Source of the DNA: UBA4802 sp964509195
GTDB lineage: Bacteria; Spirochaetota; UBA4802; UB4802
Assembly: GCA_964509195.1 (NCBI GenBank)
Contig: CAZDWJ010000001.1
Coordinates: 124,001 to 188,000, forward strand
Direction: 5' to 3'
Length of the DNA: 64,000 bases
Made by a program: the position numbers and the translations under genes. The notes under the pieces are model-generated. The model saw only the letters and a list, made by a program, of their open reading frames with translations. It made no database searches and was not told where the DNA came from. Below, in pieces: positions 27,324-36,103 of the stretch (position 1 is its first letter; the number at the start of each line of letters is the position of its first letter).

Positions 27324-27483
27324 TATACTTCTTTTCCAATTTTTTTATTCTGACATGCAGCATTACCAGATAGCCCACAATCCCAAGCCACACCACTGCT
27401 GATACCCAGAATAGCACTGTAGTATTACTATTATCAATTTGTGTGATAGTATGTGCGATAGTTACCAAAAAAAATAGTTTCAT
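27310..27483 (-). CDS. ccmD: Small haem-export subunit CcmD
   Basis: A 57-aa ORF reading MKLFFLVTIAHTITQ, then a single membrane helix (about residues 24-40: LFWVSAVVWLGIVGYLVML), then a basic tail RIKKLEKKYNEKK. This is exactly the layout of CcmD: periplasmic N-terminus, one helix, positive cytoplasmic end. Its ATG overlaps the ccmC stop as ATGA, and its stop overlaps the ccmE start by 14 bp, filling the otherwise unexplained gap between them. CcmD helps release haem-loaded CcmE from CcmABC. The assignment rests on size, topology and position. It is too short for routine gene-calling thresholds. Confidence 0.85.
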   Translation of the reverse strand: MKLFFLVTIAHTITQIDNSNTTVLFWVSAVVWLGIVGYLVMLHVRIKKLEKKYNEKK

Positions 27484-28133
27484 AATTCATCCTCAGGGAA
27501 AAAAGATTCCAGAGTGTGTATTCTCACCCAAAGAGTAAGCAACAAAGTATATAACAGCGTAAAAGCTATAACTGAAACAATCAGGACAATCCGCATTTCA
27601 GTATCCAGAAGGACTGCCCCTTGAGTATTGACTACAGGCTCAGGATGCAGTGAGGGATACAGCCGCGGTGCAACAAATATCAAAAACGGTGCTGCTACAA
27701 ACGCTATGACAAGATATACGCTTTCAAGCATAGCTCCCTTAGGGCTTTGCCGCACAATCTGATGAAGGCTAAAATATGCAATATATACCAGCAATAGCAG
27801 AGTAATGGAAGTTTGGCGCGGATCCCAATTCCAGTAACTTCCCCACATAACCTTTGCCCACAGCGAACCTGTTATCACCGTTAGAATGCTGAAAAAAAAT
27901 CCAATGTGCACAGAACTTCGTGCATAATTAATGTACTTTGCTGTGTTCTTCCGAATATACTGTATTGAAGCAATCCCAGCAACAATAAATGCTATCGTTG
28001 CAACCCAGGCTAACGGCACATGCAGGTATATAATTCTACTTGTTTCACCTAATATCGATGCAGGTGGCACCCATACTAAGGCCAGATATAACGACAGTAG
28101 CATTGCTACTGCACAAATCAAAATAATAATCAT
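27480..28133 (-). CDS. ccmC: Cytochrome c maturation haem-loading subunit CcmC
   Basis: A 217-aa inner-membrane protein with six helices and the WWD haem-handling signature MWGSYWNWDPRQTS. Histidines in VHIGFF and the first periplasmic loop would be the haem ligands. CcmC loads haem onto CcmE. Overlaps ccmD by 4 bp. About 125 bp separate it from ccmB upstream (28134-28258), which holds no gene. The family call is strong. Confidence 0.94.
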   Translation of the reverse strand: MIIILICAVAMLLSLYLALVWVPPASILGETSRIIYLHVPLAWVATIAFIVAGIASIQYIRKNTAKYINYARSSVHIGFFFSILTVITGSLWAKVMWGSYWNWDPRQTSITLLLLVYIAYFSLHQIVRQSPKGAMLESVYLVIAFVAAPFLIFVAPRLYPSLHPEPVVNTQGAVLLDTEMRIVLIVSVIAFTLLYTLLLTLWVRIHTLESFFPEDEL

Positions 28134-28258
28134 TCACAACCTCATAACAACTAGCGTTAAAGCATTGCCATTCTGAGTGTACATAGTGTAAAAAGAATTT
28201 TCTGTTATACTATTGTAATTACATTGTGGCGATTAGACCAAAGCCGTAATCAATCCCA

Positions 28259-28903
28259 TTAAAATTCGCGCCATATATACGGAAACAGCATATATGATAC
28301 CACCCCAAGCAATGTTGAAAATGCAAGTAGAAAAAGTATAGCGCTAAAAGAAGAAAAAATCTCTTTAGAAAAGCACTGTGTTGTAGTTTTTATTACCACT
28401 GTAATGATTGGTAGTGTAATGGGAAATGACAAAATAGTAAAAAGCCCCCCACGGGCCTGTGCAACAGCGGTTATAGCTGCAATTATAGTAGTGCATACCG
28501 CCAGTGCAATACTGCCTATCAGTAACACAGTTGAAAAAATTAAATGATTATATACTGGAACATTCATAGCAAACAGATACAGAAACCCAACTATTACTGA
28601 AACCATGACCATGATACAACAATTTACTAAAAGCTTTGAAAAAAATATACTTTCAGGACTGTAGTACATCAGGTTAAAAAGGGCAGTGTTTTCTTCTATT
28701 TCTCTATAAAAGATGTGCGAGGTATTCATCCCTGAAAAAAATATTATCACCCACAGAAGTATGGAATGCATCATCGAGTTGCCAATTATACCACCTGAAG
28801 CAAAACCAATAGATATAGTCACAATGACGCTGAACGATAGTATCAATGAAACGATAATCCTGCTTCTAAACTCAATACGAAAATCTTTTACAATATTACG
28901 CAC
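28259..28903 (-). CDS. ccmB: ABC-type haem exporter permease CcmB
   Basis: A CcmB-like membrane subunit with six helices, containing FFSGMNTSHIFYREIEENTALFNLMYYSPES and ALAVCTTIIAAITAVAQARGGLF in family order. It pairs with CcmA to drive haem-CcmE release. I place the start at GTG (28903), which has AAAGGAT five bases upstream and gives only an 8-bp overlap with ccmA; the longer reading from 28960 would overlap ccmA by 65 bp. Confidence 0.9.
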   Translation of the reverse strand: MRNIVKDFRIEFRSRIIVSLILSFSVIVTISIGFASGGIIGNSMMHSILLWVIIFFSGMNTSHIFYREIEENTALFNLMYYSPESIFFSKLLVNCCIMVMVSVIVGFLYLFAMNVPVYNHLIFSTVLLIGSIALAVCTTIIAAITAVAQARGGLFTILSFPITLPIITVVIKTTTQCFSKEIFSSFSAILFLLAFSTLLGVVSYMLFPYIWREF

Positions 28904-29507
28904 CAGATCCTTTATCAAGCACAATACTCCTGTGGCAAAATTTTGATTCCCTGCTGTCATTTGTTGCTATGATGATAGCAGTGCAGTGCCTGAGCTCCTC
29001 CAGTATTTCAAATAGAATATTTCTTCCTATATCATCCAGGTTTGAGCCCGGTTCATCAAGTAGTAATACGTGTGGTTTTTTTAACAGAGCCATTGCAATC
29101 TTACAGCGTTGCAGCATCCCAGTAGAATACATACCAAGTAATTTATCTTTATGAGTATAAAGATTAAGGCGCTGTAAAAGTGCTATAGCGTCATCAGTTA
29201 CTGCACCAAAGGCAAAATTAATATTTTCTATCATGGTGAGATGATTGTAGCACTGCAGGTAAGGGGCTACAATACCAGCAAAACGCATTGTCTTACTGGC
29301 AGGGATTGCATCCTGATTATGAAAATACTGCACACTACCGTTATCAGGAGATACAATATTAGCAATTATTTTCAGAAGCGTTGATTTTCCACTGCCATTG
29401 GGCCCAACTATTGCAACAGATCCTCCCGTTGATACCGCAAATGAAATGTTGCTAAATAACCTGTATGTATAGCGTTTTGAGATGTTTTCAGCTTTTATTG
29501 TAAACAC
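28896..29507 (-). CDS. ccmA: ABC-type haem exporter ATP-binding protein CcmA
   Basis: A 203-aa ABC ATPase. Seen: Walker A GPNGSGKSTLL (about residues 37-47), signature MYSTGMLQRCKIAMALL, Walker B VLLLDEPGSNLD, and switch His replaced in IIATND. Small size and the direct link to ccmB fit CcmA. It energises recycling of CcmE. It is the first ccm gene and follows the five-haem lipoprotein cytochrome by 6 bp, so the cytochrome and its maturation machinery are in one operon. Confidence 0.9.
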   Translation of the reverse strand: MFTIKAENISKRYTYRLFSNISFAVSTGGSVAIVGPNGSGKSTLLKIIANIVSPDNGSVQYFHNQDAIPASKTMRFAGIVAPYLQCYNHLTMIENINFAFGAVTDDAIALLQRLNLYTHKDKLLGMYSTGMLQRCKIAMALLKKPHVLLLDEPGSNLDDIGRNILFEILEELRHCTAIIIATNDSRESKFCHRSIVLDKGSGA

Positions 29508-29513
29508 AAAACC

Positions 29514-30872
29514 TTACAGTACTATATCTTTTTTTGCTGTTGCCATCTCAATGACAGGCAATTTTACTGCTTTATCCTTCATCACCTCATCAACCGTTTT
29601 CTGGTCAGCTAATCGGTACAGAAGCCTCACCTGAATGGTATATTTTCCCTTTAATCCTTTGGGCAGTATAATTGTATTGGTAAAAGACTCTTTTGGTAAA
29701 ATACGGTTATCAAACAGTATCTCCTTAGCTTTTGCAATATTGGCAACAGGTTTTCCAGTACCATCACCAAATATTGTTTTAAAGATTATAGTATTGTCAG
29801 GCAGATAGCCCTTTTTATCAGCTTTCCCAATTGCATACACCTCTTTCCCATATTGATTCACTATTACTATCTCTAACCACATCTGACGTACATCAGTAAG
29901 TCCTGTAGGAAGTTTGTGCCCTGCACCAGTATTTGTAACTGTTACGGCGATAGTACCTGTTGAAATGTCCCGTGCATCAATCAGAATGCTAGCGGCATTC
30001 TTTAAACGCTCTTCTGCCATTTTACCTTTGATTTTATCATTATACATCCCTGGTATTACACTGTTGCCACCCACAAAATAATGAGTAAAGATATGATCGC
30101 GCTGTGGCCCTCCAAATGCAGCAAAGCCAGGATTATTGGGCCGTGGTGTAGATCCTGTCGCTGGCACACCAGGCCTCTGATACATATGGCATCCCTGGCA
30201 GGGTACTGTTGTTTTTTCATCACCGGTATTGTAGGGGCTTTTGCTCCATTCTTCAAAGGTTGTTTCAAGCTTTGTGCCATATACAACATGGCGAACATCA
30301 TGGCATGTGCCGCAGAATGCAGCCTGAGTGTGAAACTTGGAATATGCAGCCTGATGCCAATCGGGAGTTGAATCTTTAAATGGACCGCGCTTTACACCCG
30401 GGTCCGCTTCGCCATTGCCAGGCTTGTAGGTAAAGTGAGCATTATAGTTTTTCTTAGCATCAACAATAACATGGCAATAATCACATTGAATGCCTTCTTT
30501 TGTAATCTCAGGTAACTCCTTTTCCATTGCAAGTTCTTCTGTTACTGTTACAGGCTTGCCAGTGATAAAGCCTACTGGTATATGGCATTTCACGCAGCTT
30601 TCTGCTTCTTCAAGCTCATCTTTGTTTACAGGATCCTGCTTTTTGATTTCATCTAAATAATAGGCAGCAAATTCTTTATAAATTATATCCTTTTGTGACA
30701 GATTATGCATTGAGTTCTTCCACTGTTCATAAATTTCATCATGGCAACCGCCACAGGTAGCCGGACTTATAAATTGAGCTAATTTATAATGAGGTGTGGA
30801 TTTACATCCGGTAAAGAGTGTATAGACAATTAATATTATCATGCTGAAAATAATAACTATTTTTGATTTCAT
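29514..30872 (-). CDS. Pentahaem c-type cytochrome, lipoprotein
   Basis: A 452-aa exported cytochrome with a lipoprotein signal (MKSKIVIIFSMIILIVYTLFTGC, Cys23) and five CxxCH haem motifs: CGGCH, CVKCH, CDYCH, CGTCH and CQGCH. After the haem region (to about residue 230) there is an immunoglobulin-like beta part (NTGAGHKLPTGLTDVRQMWLEI onward), as in several cytochrome c554-like electron carriers. Start: ATG at 30872 has GGGGGAG upstream; an earlier ATG at 30899 adds nine residues. It heads the ccm operon and is a probable client of it. A periplasmic electron-transfer role is likely; redox partner unknown. Confidence 0.9.
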   Translation of the reverse strand: MKSKIVIIFSMIILIVYTLFTGCKSTPHYKLAQFISPATCGGCHDEIYEQWKNSMHNLSQKDIIYKEFAAYYLDEIKKQDPVNKDELEEAESCVKCHIPVGFITGKPVTVTEELAMEKELPEITKEGIQCDYCHVIVDAKKNYNAHFTYKPGNGEADPGVKRGPFKDSTPDWHQAAYSKFHTQAAFCGTCHDVRHVVYGTKLETTFEEWSKSPYNTGDEKTTVPCQGCHMYQRPGVPATGSTPRPNNPGFAAFGGPQRDHIFTHYFVGGNSVIPGMYNDKIKGKMAEERLKNAASILIDARDISTGTIAVTVTNTGAGHKLPTGLTDVRQMWLEIVIVNQYGKEVYAIGKADKKGYLPDNTIIFKTIFGDGTGKPVANIAKAKEILFDNRILPKESFTNTIILPKGLKGKYTIQVRLLYRLADQKTVDEVMKDKAVKLPVIEMATAKKDIVL

Positions 30873-31301
30873 ATAACTCCCCCGGAAACATGATTTCATT
30901 TATAATTTTTTAACGGTTTCTTTTATCAAGTAATTATATGACAAAAGAAAGCATTAAAAAATACACTCGTTATTTTTTGACCATTATTACCATACCACTG
31001 CACACTGAGGCATATCATCTTTTCAATACAACTGTCCTGTGTATAGTAAAGGTTTTTTGCATCCCACTCTGCTGTACATTCTGGCCCAATGCAACATTAA
31101 ACTTCTATATTATGCGTATATATTCCCTTCATTGCGTTGACATATTCACAACGCTGTCTTACTCATAATAAAAACACAATTTACACTCTTATAAGCTACC
31201 TACTATCACTCAGTTTAAATAATAAAACACAGACCAGTGACGGTTACCTATACATCCCTGGTTACACAATTGTGCAGTAAAACAAAAAATGTCAACAATG
31301 T
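30873..31301. other. Non-coding spacer between cytochrome operon and mscS-like gene
   Basis: About 430 bp of A+T-rich DNA. The only open frame of note (30938-31168, plus strand) has no ribosome site or protein-like composition. The part next to 30873 should hold the promoter of the cytochrome/ccm operon on the minus strand; no unambiguous -35/-10 pair was identified. No RNA-like or repeat structure was seen. Confidence 0.4.
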
Positions 31302-32336
31302 TTACTCTTTTGCAATATGGATAACTCGCTGCGGGAATGGTATTTCAATGCCTTCTTGCTTAAAGCGGTTGAATATTCGCTTGCGTAGTTCTGATTGTAC
31401 AGGGAACTGGTCAGCATATTCTTTTACATACACAATAATGGTAAAATCTAATGAGCTATCACCAAAACCCGGAATAAACCGTACTACTGGTTCAGGTTGC
31501 ATAATAAGTTCTGGCATGTCGTCAGAAGCTTTTTGTATTTCATCAAGTATTACGTTTTCAACATGCTGAGGATCAGAGTTATAGCTCACACTGATAGGAA
31601 TGCGCACCGCTAAATGAGGGATAGGCAAATAAAAATTGGTAATCATACTTTGCGCTAATTTGCTGTTGGGTATAATCACAATATTATTGGGTAGCATCCT
31701 GATACGAGTTGTGCGCCAGCTGATATCTTCAACATACCCTTCAACACCCTCTTCTATTTTTACAAAATCACCAACTCTAATTGAGCGCTCAATTAAAATT
31801 TGCATCCCCGCAAAAAGATTTGATAGTGTATCCTGCAGTGCTAATGCCACTGCAAGTCCTCCAACACCCAGAGTGGTAAGTATTGGAGCTATGGATATAC
31901 CTAAATAATTTAAAATGATAAGCACTCCAACCAGAATAACCAGACCCTTTATAATAACATACGTCAATCCAGTTGGAGCCAGAGGAATATTTACATCCTT
32001 TACATATTTTTGTAATGATGCACCAACAATATTTGCTATACCCAATGTTACAGCAAATATAATGATTGTATTAGTTCCTTTTTTAACAATAACCTGAACT
32101 GTTGGTGAAACAGCAATATACTGCATAGCAATAAGAATAGAAATGACAATGACAATAAAAAATGATGGTTTCTTTAGTGAAGCAATGAGTATATCATCAA
32201 TAACAATAGATGTCTTCTTTGCCCATCTGGAAAGTAGTGTAAATAACATTGTGCGAACAATAGACAATATAATTATTGACAGGCAAAAAACTACTGTAAC
32301 CATCAATAAGGAGTGGTACTGCGTGTTTACATTCAT
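31302..32336 (-). CDS. MscS-family mechanosensitive channel
   Basis: A 344-aa small-conductance channel protein. Residues 10-165 contain four or five helices, ending in the pore-lining TM3 TTLGVGGLAVALALQDTLSNLFAG. The MscS beta domain follows (RVGDFVKIEEGVEGYVEDISWRTTRIRMLPNNIVIIPNSKL), then the alpha/beta C-terminal domain (residues 240-340). All parts expected are present. It releases solutes at hypo-osmotic shock. ATG has a strong AAGGAGG site. Transcribed alone, divergent from the AsmA gene across a spacer of 303 bp. Confidence 0.93.
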   Translation of the reverse strand: MNVNTQYHSLLMVTVVFCLSIIILSIVRTMLFTLLSRWAKKTSIVIDDILIASLKKPSFFIVIVISILIAMQYIAVSPTVQVIVKKGTNTIIIFAVTLGIANIVGASLQKYVKDVNIPLAPTGLTYVIIKGLVILVGVLIILNYLGISIAPILTTLGVGGLAVALALQDTLSNLFAGMQILIERSIRVGDFVKIEEGVEGYVEDISWRTTRIRMLPNNIVIIPNSKLAQSMITNFYLPIPHLAVRIPISVSYNSDPQHVENVILDEIQKASDDMPELIMQPEPVVRFIPGFGDSSLDFTIIVYVKEYADQFPVQSELRKRIFNRFKQEGIEIPFPQRVIHIAKE

Positions 32337-32639
32337 AAAAACCTCCTTAAAAGTTTATCAAGATTACCCAATAATATATCAAATAAATAGTTTTTACAAA
32401 ATAATATAAATGATAGACAAACTCCTTATATACCATATAAAATTGTTGCAAAATAATATAATTTTATGTATTCTATACTTAATACTTTATAAATACATCT
32501 ATGAACAATTGTTTATCATAACATTTATTGTAACAATTTTCATTTCTATTCACATATTTTATAGCATCGTCAAGTTATTGCACATTGCTCTTCAAAGTAG
32601 TAATTATGTATTATTGTATTCTAATTCTGGAGGTCATTT
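32337..32639. other. A+T-rich divergent spacer
   Basis: No gene is supported here. A 77-codon open frame at 32410-32643 (plus) encodes only hydrophobic Ile/Leu/Tyr and is an artefact of base composition. The region must carry the promoters of the mscS-like and AsmA genes; multiple TATAAT-like sequences make a specific call unsafe. The final 12 bases contain the GGAGG ribosome site of the AsmA gene. Confidence 0.4.
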
Positions 32640-34079
32640 ATGAAAAAAATATTTAAATGGGTGGCGATAGTTATTGGTAGTGTGCTTGCCCTGATCATTA
32701 TTGCAAGCATTGTGCTTATGCTGGTAATTACTAAAGACATGATTGCACAGCAGATGGAAAAAGCATTGAACCGCCACGTTACAATCGAAAAAATTGACGT
32801 GAGCATATTCAGCGTAGTCTCCGGCATTGAAGTGAAGGGAGTTGCAATATCTAATTTTAAAACCCCTCAACAGTTGCAGGCTTTAAAAGGCAAACCCGTT
32901 GATAAAAACGACCTTTTTGTTGGGCTTGACTCTTTCACGTTTAAATTAAAGTTTATGCCGCTACTACAAGGTAAATTTGAGCTACGCGAACTTTTGCTAA
33001 CTGGCCCAAAAATTAACATTACACGCTATCCAAGCGGCGCATTCAATTTTTCTGATTTAATAAAACCCTCAAAAGAAGAAAAAAAAGTTGAAGAAGTAAA
33101 AAAGGAAGAACCTGCAAAACCTTTGACTGCTGATACATTGCCGGTGGGCATCACAGTTGGCAAGGTAGGTATTGAGAAAGGCGTGATAACATTTGTTGAC
33201 CAATCACTGAAGCAAACAGTACAGCTGTATAATCTCAACGCTTTTGTTCATGATATTGAGATAGATCCAAAAGATTTAGCTAAGAATAATCAGGTTAAAG
33301 TTAAACTTGATATTGGCATCAAAACCATAGGCAAAACAAGTGGCGGAAGCGTACAATCATTTGATATTGGACTTGCCTCACGTGGTACGGTTAAGCCATT
33401 TGACATTAAAACCCGTATACTAAATCCGGAAATTTCACTAAAAGCTGGAAGCCCCTATGGAACTATGACGGGGCTGCAGATATTTGATGCTATCAAAAGC
33501 AATGAAACCTTGGCCAATTATACAGGCAAGTTTGAATTTTTATCAAAAGATGTAAAATGGAAAAATGGATATGTTGATATATGGTACAAGGGGGGATTGC
33601 TAAAAATTACCAATGGCAAGATAAGCACTGATGACTATGCGGGTAATTTCAAAGCCGATATTAACCTCAACACAAAAGCCATCAATGCTGATATTGACAT
33701 GACACTCAATGAAAAGCACAACAAGTCCATTTATAATGGCATAGAAAAAAATGCTTCCAAACTCATCAAGGGTGATGTTGCAAAATATGTAAAACCAGAT
33801 AAGGTAGCAGAAAAAGCATTTGGCTATCTTACCAACAAAGATGGAAAAGTATTCTTGCAGTTTGCTGTTACCGGCACTATGGATAAGCCAAAAACAAAGC
33901 TTGTAGCACCAAAACTGCCATCACTTATGGATATTATTAAAGATTTAGGCGGTGATGTGGCAGATGTTGCAAAGGAAAAAGCAAAAGAGAAAGCTGCAGA
34001 AACCACACAAAAAGCAGTAGAAAAAGGCACTGAAAAAGCAAAAGAAAAAGCTACTAAAAAGCTTAAAAAACTATTTTAA
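32640..34079 (+). CDS. AsmA-family envelope protein
   Basis: A 479-aa protein with one N-terminal membrane anchor (residues 5-33) followed by an AsmA-type N-terminal domain (NRHVTIEKIDVSIFSVVSGIEVKGVAISNF) and a long beta-rich periplasmic body. AsmA-like proteins bridge inner and outer membranes and are linked to lipid transport. The last 60 residues are a charged, low-complexity helix with repeated KEKA/AEKG units (for example AKEKAAETTQKAVEKG), which may be a flexible tail. A rho-independent terminator follows directly. Confidence 0.85.
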   Translation: MKKIFKWVAIVIGSVLALIIIASIVLMLVITKDMIAQQMEKALNRHVTIEKIDVSIFSVVSGIEVKGVAISNFKTPQQLQALKGKPVDKNDLFVGLDSFTFKLKFMPLLQGKFELRELLLTGPKINITRYPSGAFNFSDLIKPSKEEKKVEEVKKEEPAKPLTADTLPVGITVGKVGIEKGVITFVDQSLKQTVQLYNLNAFVHDIEIDPKDLAKNNQVKVKLDIGIKTIGKTSGGSVQSFDIGLASRGTVKPFDIKTRILNPEISLKAGSPYGTMTGLQIFDAIKSNETLANYTGKFEFLSKDVKWKNGYVDIWYKGGLLKITNGKISTDDYAGNFKADINLNTKAINADIDMTLNEKHNKSIYNGIEKNASKLIKGDVAKYVKPDKVAEKAFGYLTNKDGKVFLQFAVTGTMDKPKTKLVAPKLPSLMDIIKDLGGDVADVAKEKAKEKAAETTQKAVEKGTEKAKEKATKKLKKLF

Positions 34080-34084
34080 AACAA

Positions 34085-34117
34085 AACCCGCAAGCTAAAG
34101 GCTTGCGGGTTTTTTTA
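34085..34117 (+). terminator. Rho-independent terminator after AsmA gene
   Basis: A perfect 10-bp stem ACCCGCAAGC / GCTTGCGGGT with loop TAAAG, followed by seven T. It lies 6 bp after the AsmA stop codon, and just before the convergent crotonase gene. Confidence 0.93.
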
Positions 34118-34123
34118 TCTTTA

Positions 34124-34942
34124 TTATTTACCTGTAAACTTTGGTTTTCGCTTCTCAGCAAACGCAGTGAATGCTTCAAACAAATCATCCGATGGAATTA
34201 TATTGGCACTCATGGATGCAACATATTTTAATGCATCATCTATTGTTTTACCAATACCAAAGTTCAATACATCCTTGGATGCCTGTACTGCCAATGGTGA
34301 ATTTTCAGCTATCTCCATTGCCATTTTTTCTGCACCCTGGTACAGCGCATTCTGATCGGCAAATACTTCATTTACAAGTAGTATCTCTTTTGCACGCTGA
34401 GCAGTGATGTACTTTGCAGTATACGCTAATTCCCGTGTGATCCCCTGTCCCACAATGTGTGGCAGGCGCTGTAATACACCAACATCAGCAACAAACCCAA
34501 CAGCAGCCTCCCTCAGGCTAAACTGCGCATCAGCGCTTGCAAGCCGTATGTCGCAGGCTGCAATCATGTCTAGCCCTGCACCAACACAGTACCCGTGTAC
34601 AGCGGCAATAACAGGTTTGCGGCATTTTTCAATACACGTCATGGTATCCTGCATCCTGTAGATTGTTTGCAGGAGTTTTCGCTTAATTCCTCCACGCTGC
34701 TGAGGATCAGCTAGCTCTGTTATTTCCCCCGCCATTGCAATTAAATCAATACCCACAGTAAATGCGGGACCTTTGCCAGCAACAATAATAACCCTGATTT
34801 CATCATCCGCATCAAGTTCCTTAAATACTGATGGGGCCTCCCACCACGCAGGCGGATTCATGGCATTTTTCTTTTCTGGCCTGTTTAAATACACCCAGGC
34901 AATTGGTGGCTTTTTTTCTACCAGATAATATGTATATTCCAT
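34124..34942 (-). CDS. Enoyl-CoA hydratase/isomerase family (dienoyl-CoA isomerase-like)
   Basis: A 272-aa crotonase-fold protein. Seen: the oxyanion-hole segments KGPAFTVGIDL and AVHGYCVGAGLDMIAACDIRLAS. The catalytic region REAAVGFVADVGVLQRLPHIVGQG closely matches the REVDVGLAADVGTLQRLP pattern of delta3,5-delta2,4-dienoyl-CoA isomerases, including the catalytic Asp, rather than the Glu pair of hydratases. It would act on unsaturated acyl-CoAs in fatty-acid or aryl-acid breakdown. Stands alone on the minus strand, convergent with AsmA. Confidence 0.88.
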   Translation of the reverse strand: MEYTYYLVEKKPPIAWVYLNRPEKKNAMNPPAWWEAPSVFKELDADDEIRVIIVAGKGPAFTVGIDLIAMAGEITELADPQQRGGIKRKLLQTIYRMQDTMTCIEKCRKPVIAAVHGYCVGAGLDMIAACDIRLASADAQFSLREAAVGFVADVGVLQRLPHIVGQGITRELAYTAKYITAQRAKEILLVNEVFADQNALYQGAEKMAMEIAENSPLAVQASKDVLNFGIGKTIDDALKYVASMSANIIPSDDLFEAFTAFAEKRKPKFTGK

Positions 34943-35091
34943 ATCAATACCCCTTATGAAATGTTTTATACACCCTAATTACCATACAGTTTTTTATCAA
35001 TCAAAAAATTACAGTGTTATGTTCTATCACTCCCATAAAAAATATTCTTAACAATTTATTTTTTATTTCTTTTTTTTATTTCACATTTTTC

Positions 35092-35119
35092 TTGGATTAT
35101 TGTATACATTTAATATAGT
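35092..35119 (+). promoter_or_regulatory. Predicted sigma-70-type promoter for beta-barrel gene
   Basis: TTGGAT (35092-35097) and TATAGT (35114-35119) separated by 16 bp, 36 bp upstream of the barrel protein start. Matches the general consensus; not tested. Confidence 0.45.
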
Positions 35120-35155
35120 GCGATATAGTGCGTAAAAATCTAAAGGGAGGCTTCT

Positions 35156-35980
35156 ATGTATAAAACACTATTATCACTTTTTGTATCATCATTACTTTTA
35201 ATTGGATTAATTACCGTACCTGCACAGGCGCAAGTTAACAGTGGCGATTTTGGATTGATCCTTAACGGTGGCGTTGGTACAGGAGCTTCAATGTATGGGG
35301 TTATATTAAGCACTACTGACAGCTCAACATTAGGAATAGGTCCTGGCAGCAGCTTTAATCTTGGTTTTATGGCCAATTTCAGTATTCTTGCCATTCACTC
35401 ACAATTTTACTATGCAACAATAACAGATTTAGAATGGGAACAGCAGGGGCAAACATACAAAACTGAAGGTAGTGGCCATGTATGGACATGGGATGGCACT
35501 GTGGGAATAAAAGCTTTAACAGAAGAAGGTGATATGGGGTATACTCATATATTTGTTGGATTCCGTATATGGCAAGCTGTGAGGGAAGAAGATAAACGAA
35601 CAGTTGCTGATAATTCTCAAACTCCATCAGCAAAACAGGAGATGACAGGTAACGGGTTTATTATTGGTATACGCGATTTATCAACATTACCACTTGGACC
35701 AGTTTCACTGGCATTACAAACTGGTTTATGGGTATATAAAGCTCCTTTATCCACCTTTAAAATTGGCGGAAATGAATTTAAAACAACTGCTGACCAGAAC
35801 ATAGGCTATGGTTTTGAAATTGGCGCGGGACTTGCATTTGAGGATATAGGATTATCAACGATAGTGGGTTTACATCTGGATGTCCAGGCTACAGAGATTG
35901 TATTAGTTGGCATTGATGCATTAGCAGGTGCCGGCTATGCACAGTTCTTCTTTGCTGTAAGCAAGGAATTTGGATTTTAA
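35156..35980 (+). CDS. Exported beta-barrel-like protein
   Basis: A 274-aa protein with a signal peptide (MYKTLLSLFVSSLLLIGLITVPAQA, cleavage near residue 25) and a mature part of alternating short amphipathic strands with many Gly, Tyr and Trp, ending in Phe (SKEFGF), the usual end signal of outer-membrane barrels. Likely an outer-membrane protein of unknown cargo. GGGAGG ribosome site, own promoter and own terminator show a single-gene unit. Its neighbour at 38342 has a similar design but no close sequence likeness was seen. Confidence 0.75.
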   Translation: MYKTLLSLFVSSLLLIGLITVPAQAQVNSGDFGLILNGGVGTGASMYGVILSTTDSSTLGIGPGSSFNLGFMANFSILAIHSQFYYATITDLEWEQQGQTYKTEGSGHVWTWDGTVGIKALTEEGDMGYTHIFVGFRIWQAVREEDKRTVADNSQTPSAKQEMTGNGFIIGIRDLSTLPLGPVSLALQTGLWVYKAPLSTFKIGGNEFKTTADQNIGYGFEIGAGLAFEDIGLSTIVGLHLDVQATEIVLVGIDALAGAGYAQFFFAVSKEFGF

Positions 35981-35992
35981 ATAACGTCATTA

Positions 35993-36029
35993 AATGAGGG
36001 CTGTCTAGTAAAGACAGCCCTCATTTTTT
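35993..36029 (+). terminator. Rho-independent terminator after barrel gene
   Basis: A 14-bp perfect stem AATGAGGGCTGTCT / AGACAGCCCTCATT with loop AGTAA and a T run, 12 bp after the stop codon of the barrel protein gene. Confidence 0.93.
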
Positions 36030-36103
36030 CTATTGCAATAATTCATCTCACACTGTATCATTTTCACATATACAATCATTTCTTTTCATTAAGGCAACTA
36101 GGT

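Noticed and set aside
30938..31168. 76-codon open frame between the cytochrome and mscS genes
   Set aside because: No ribosome site and no conserved-looking sequence; treated as noise.
32410..32643. 77-codon open frame on the plus strand upstream of the AsmA gene
   Set aside because: Only Ile, Leu, Tyr and Phe rich, no ribosome site, no protein-like pattern; explained by A+T-rich spacer.
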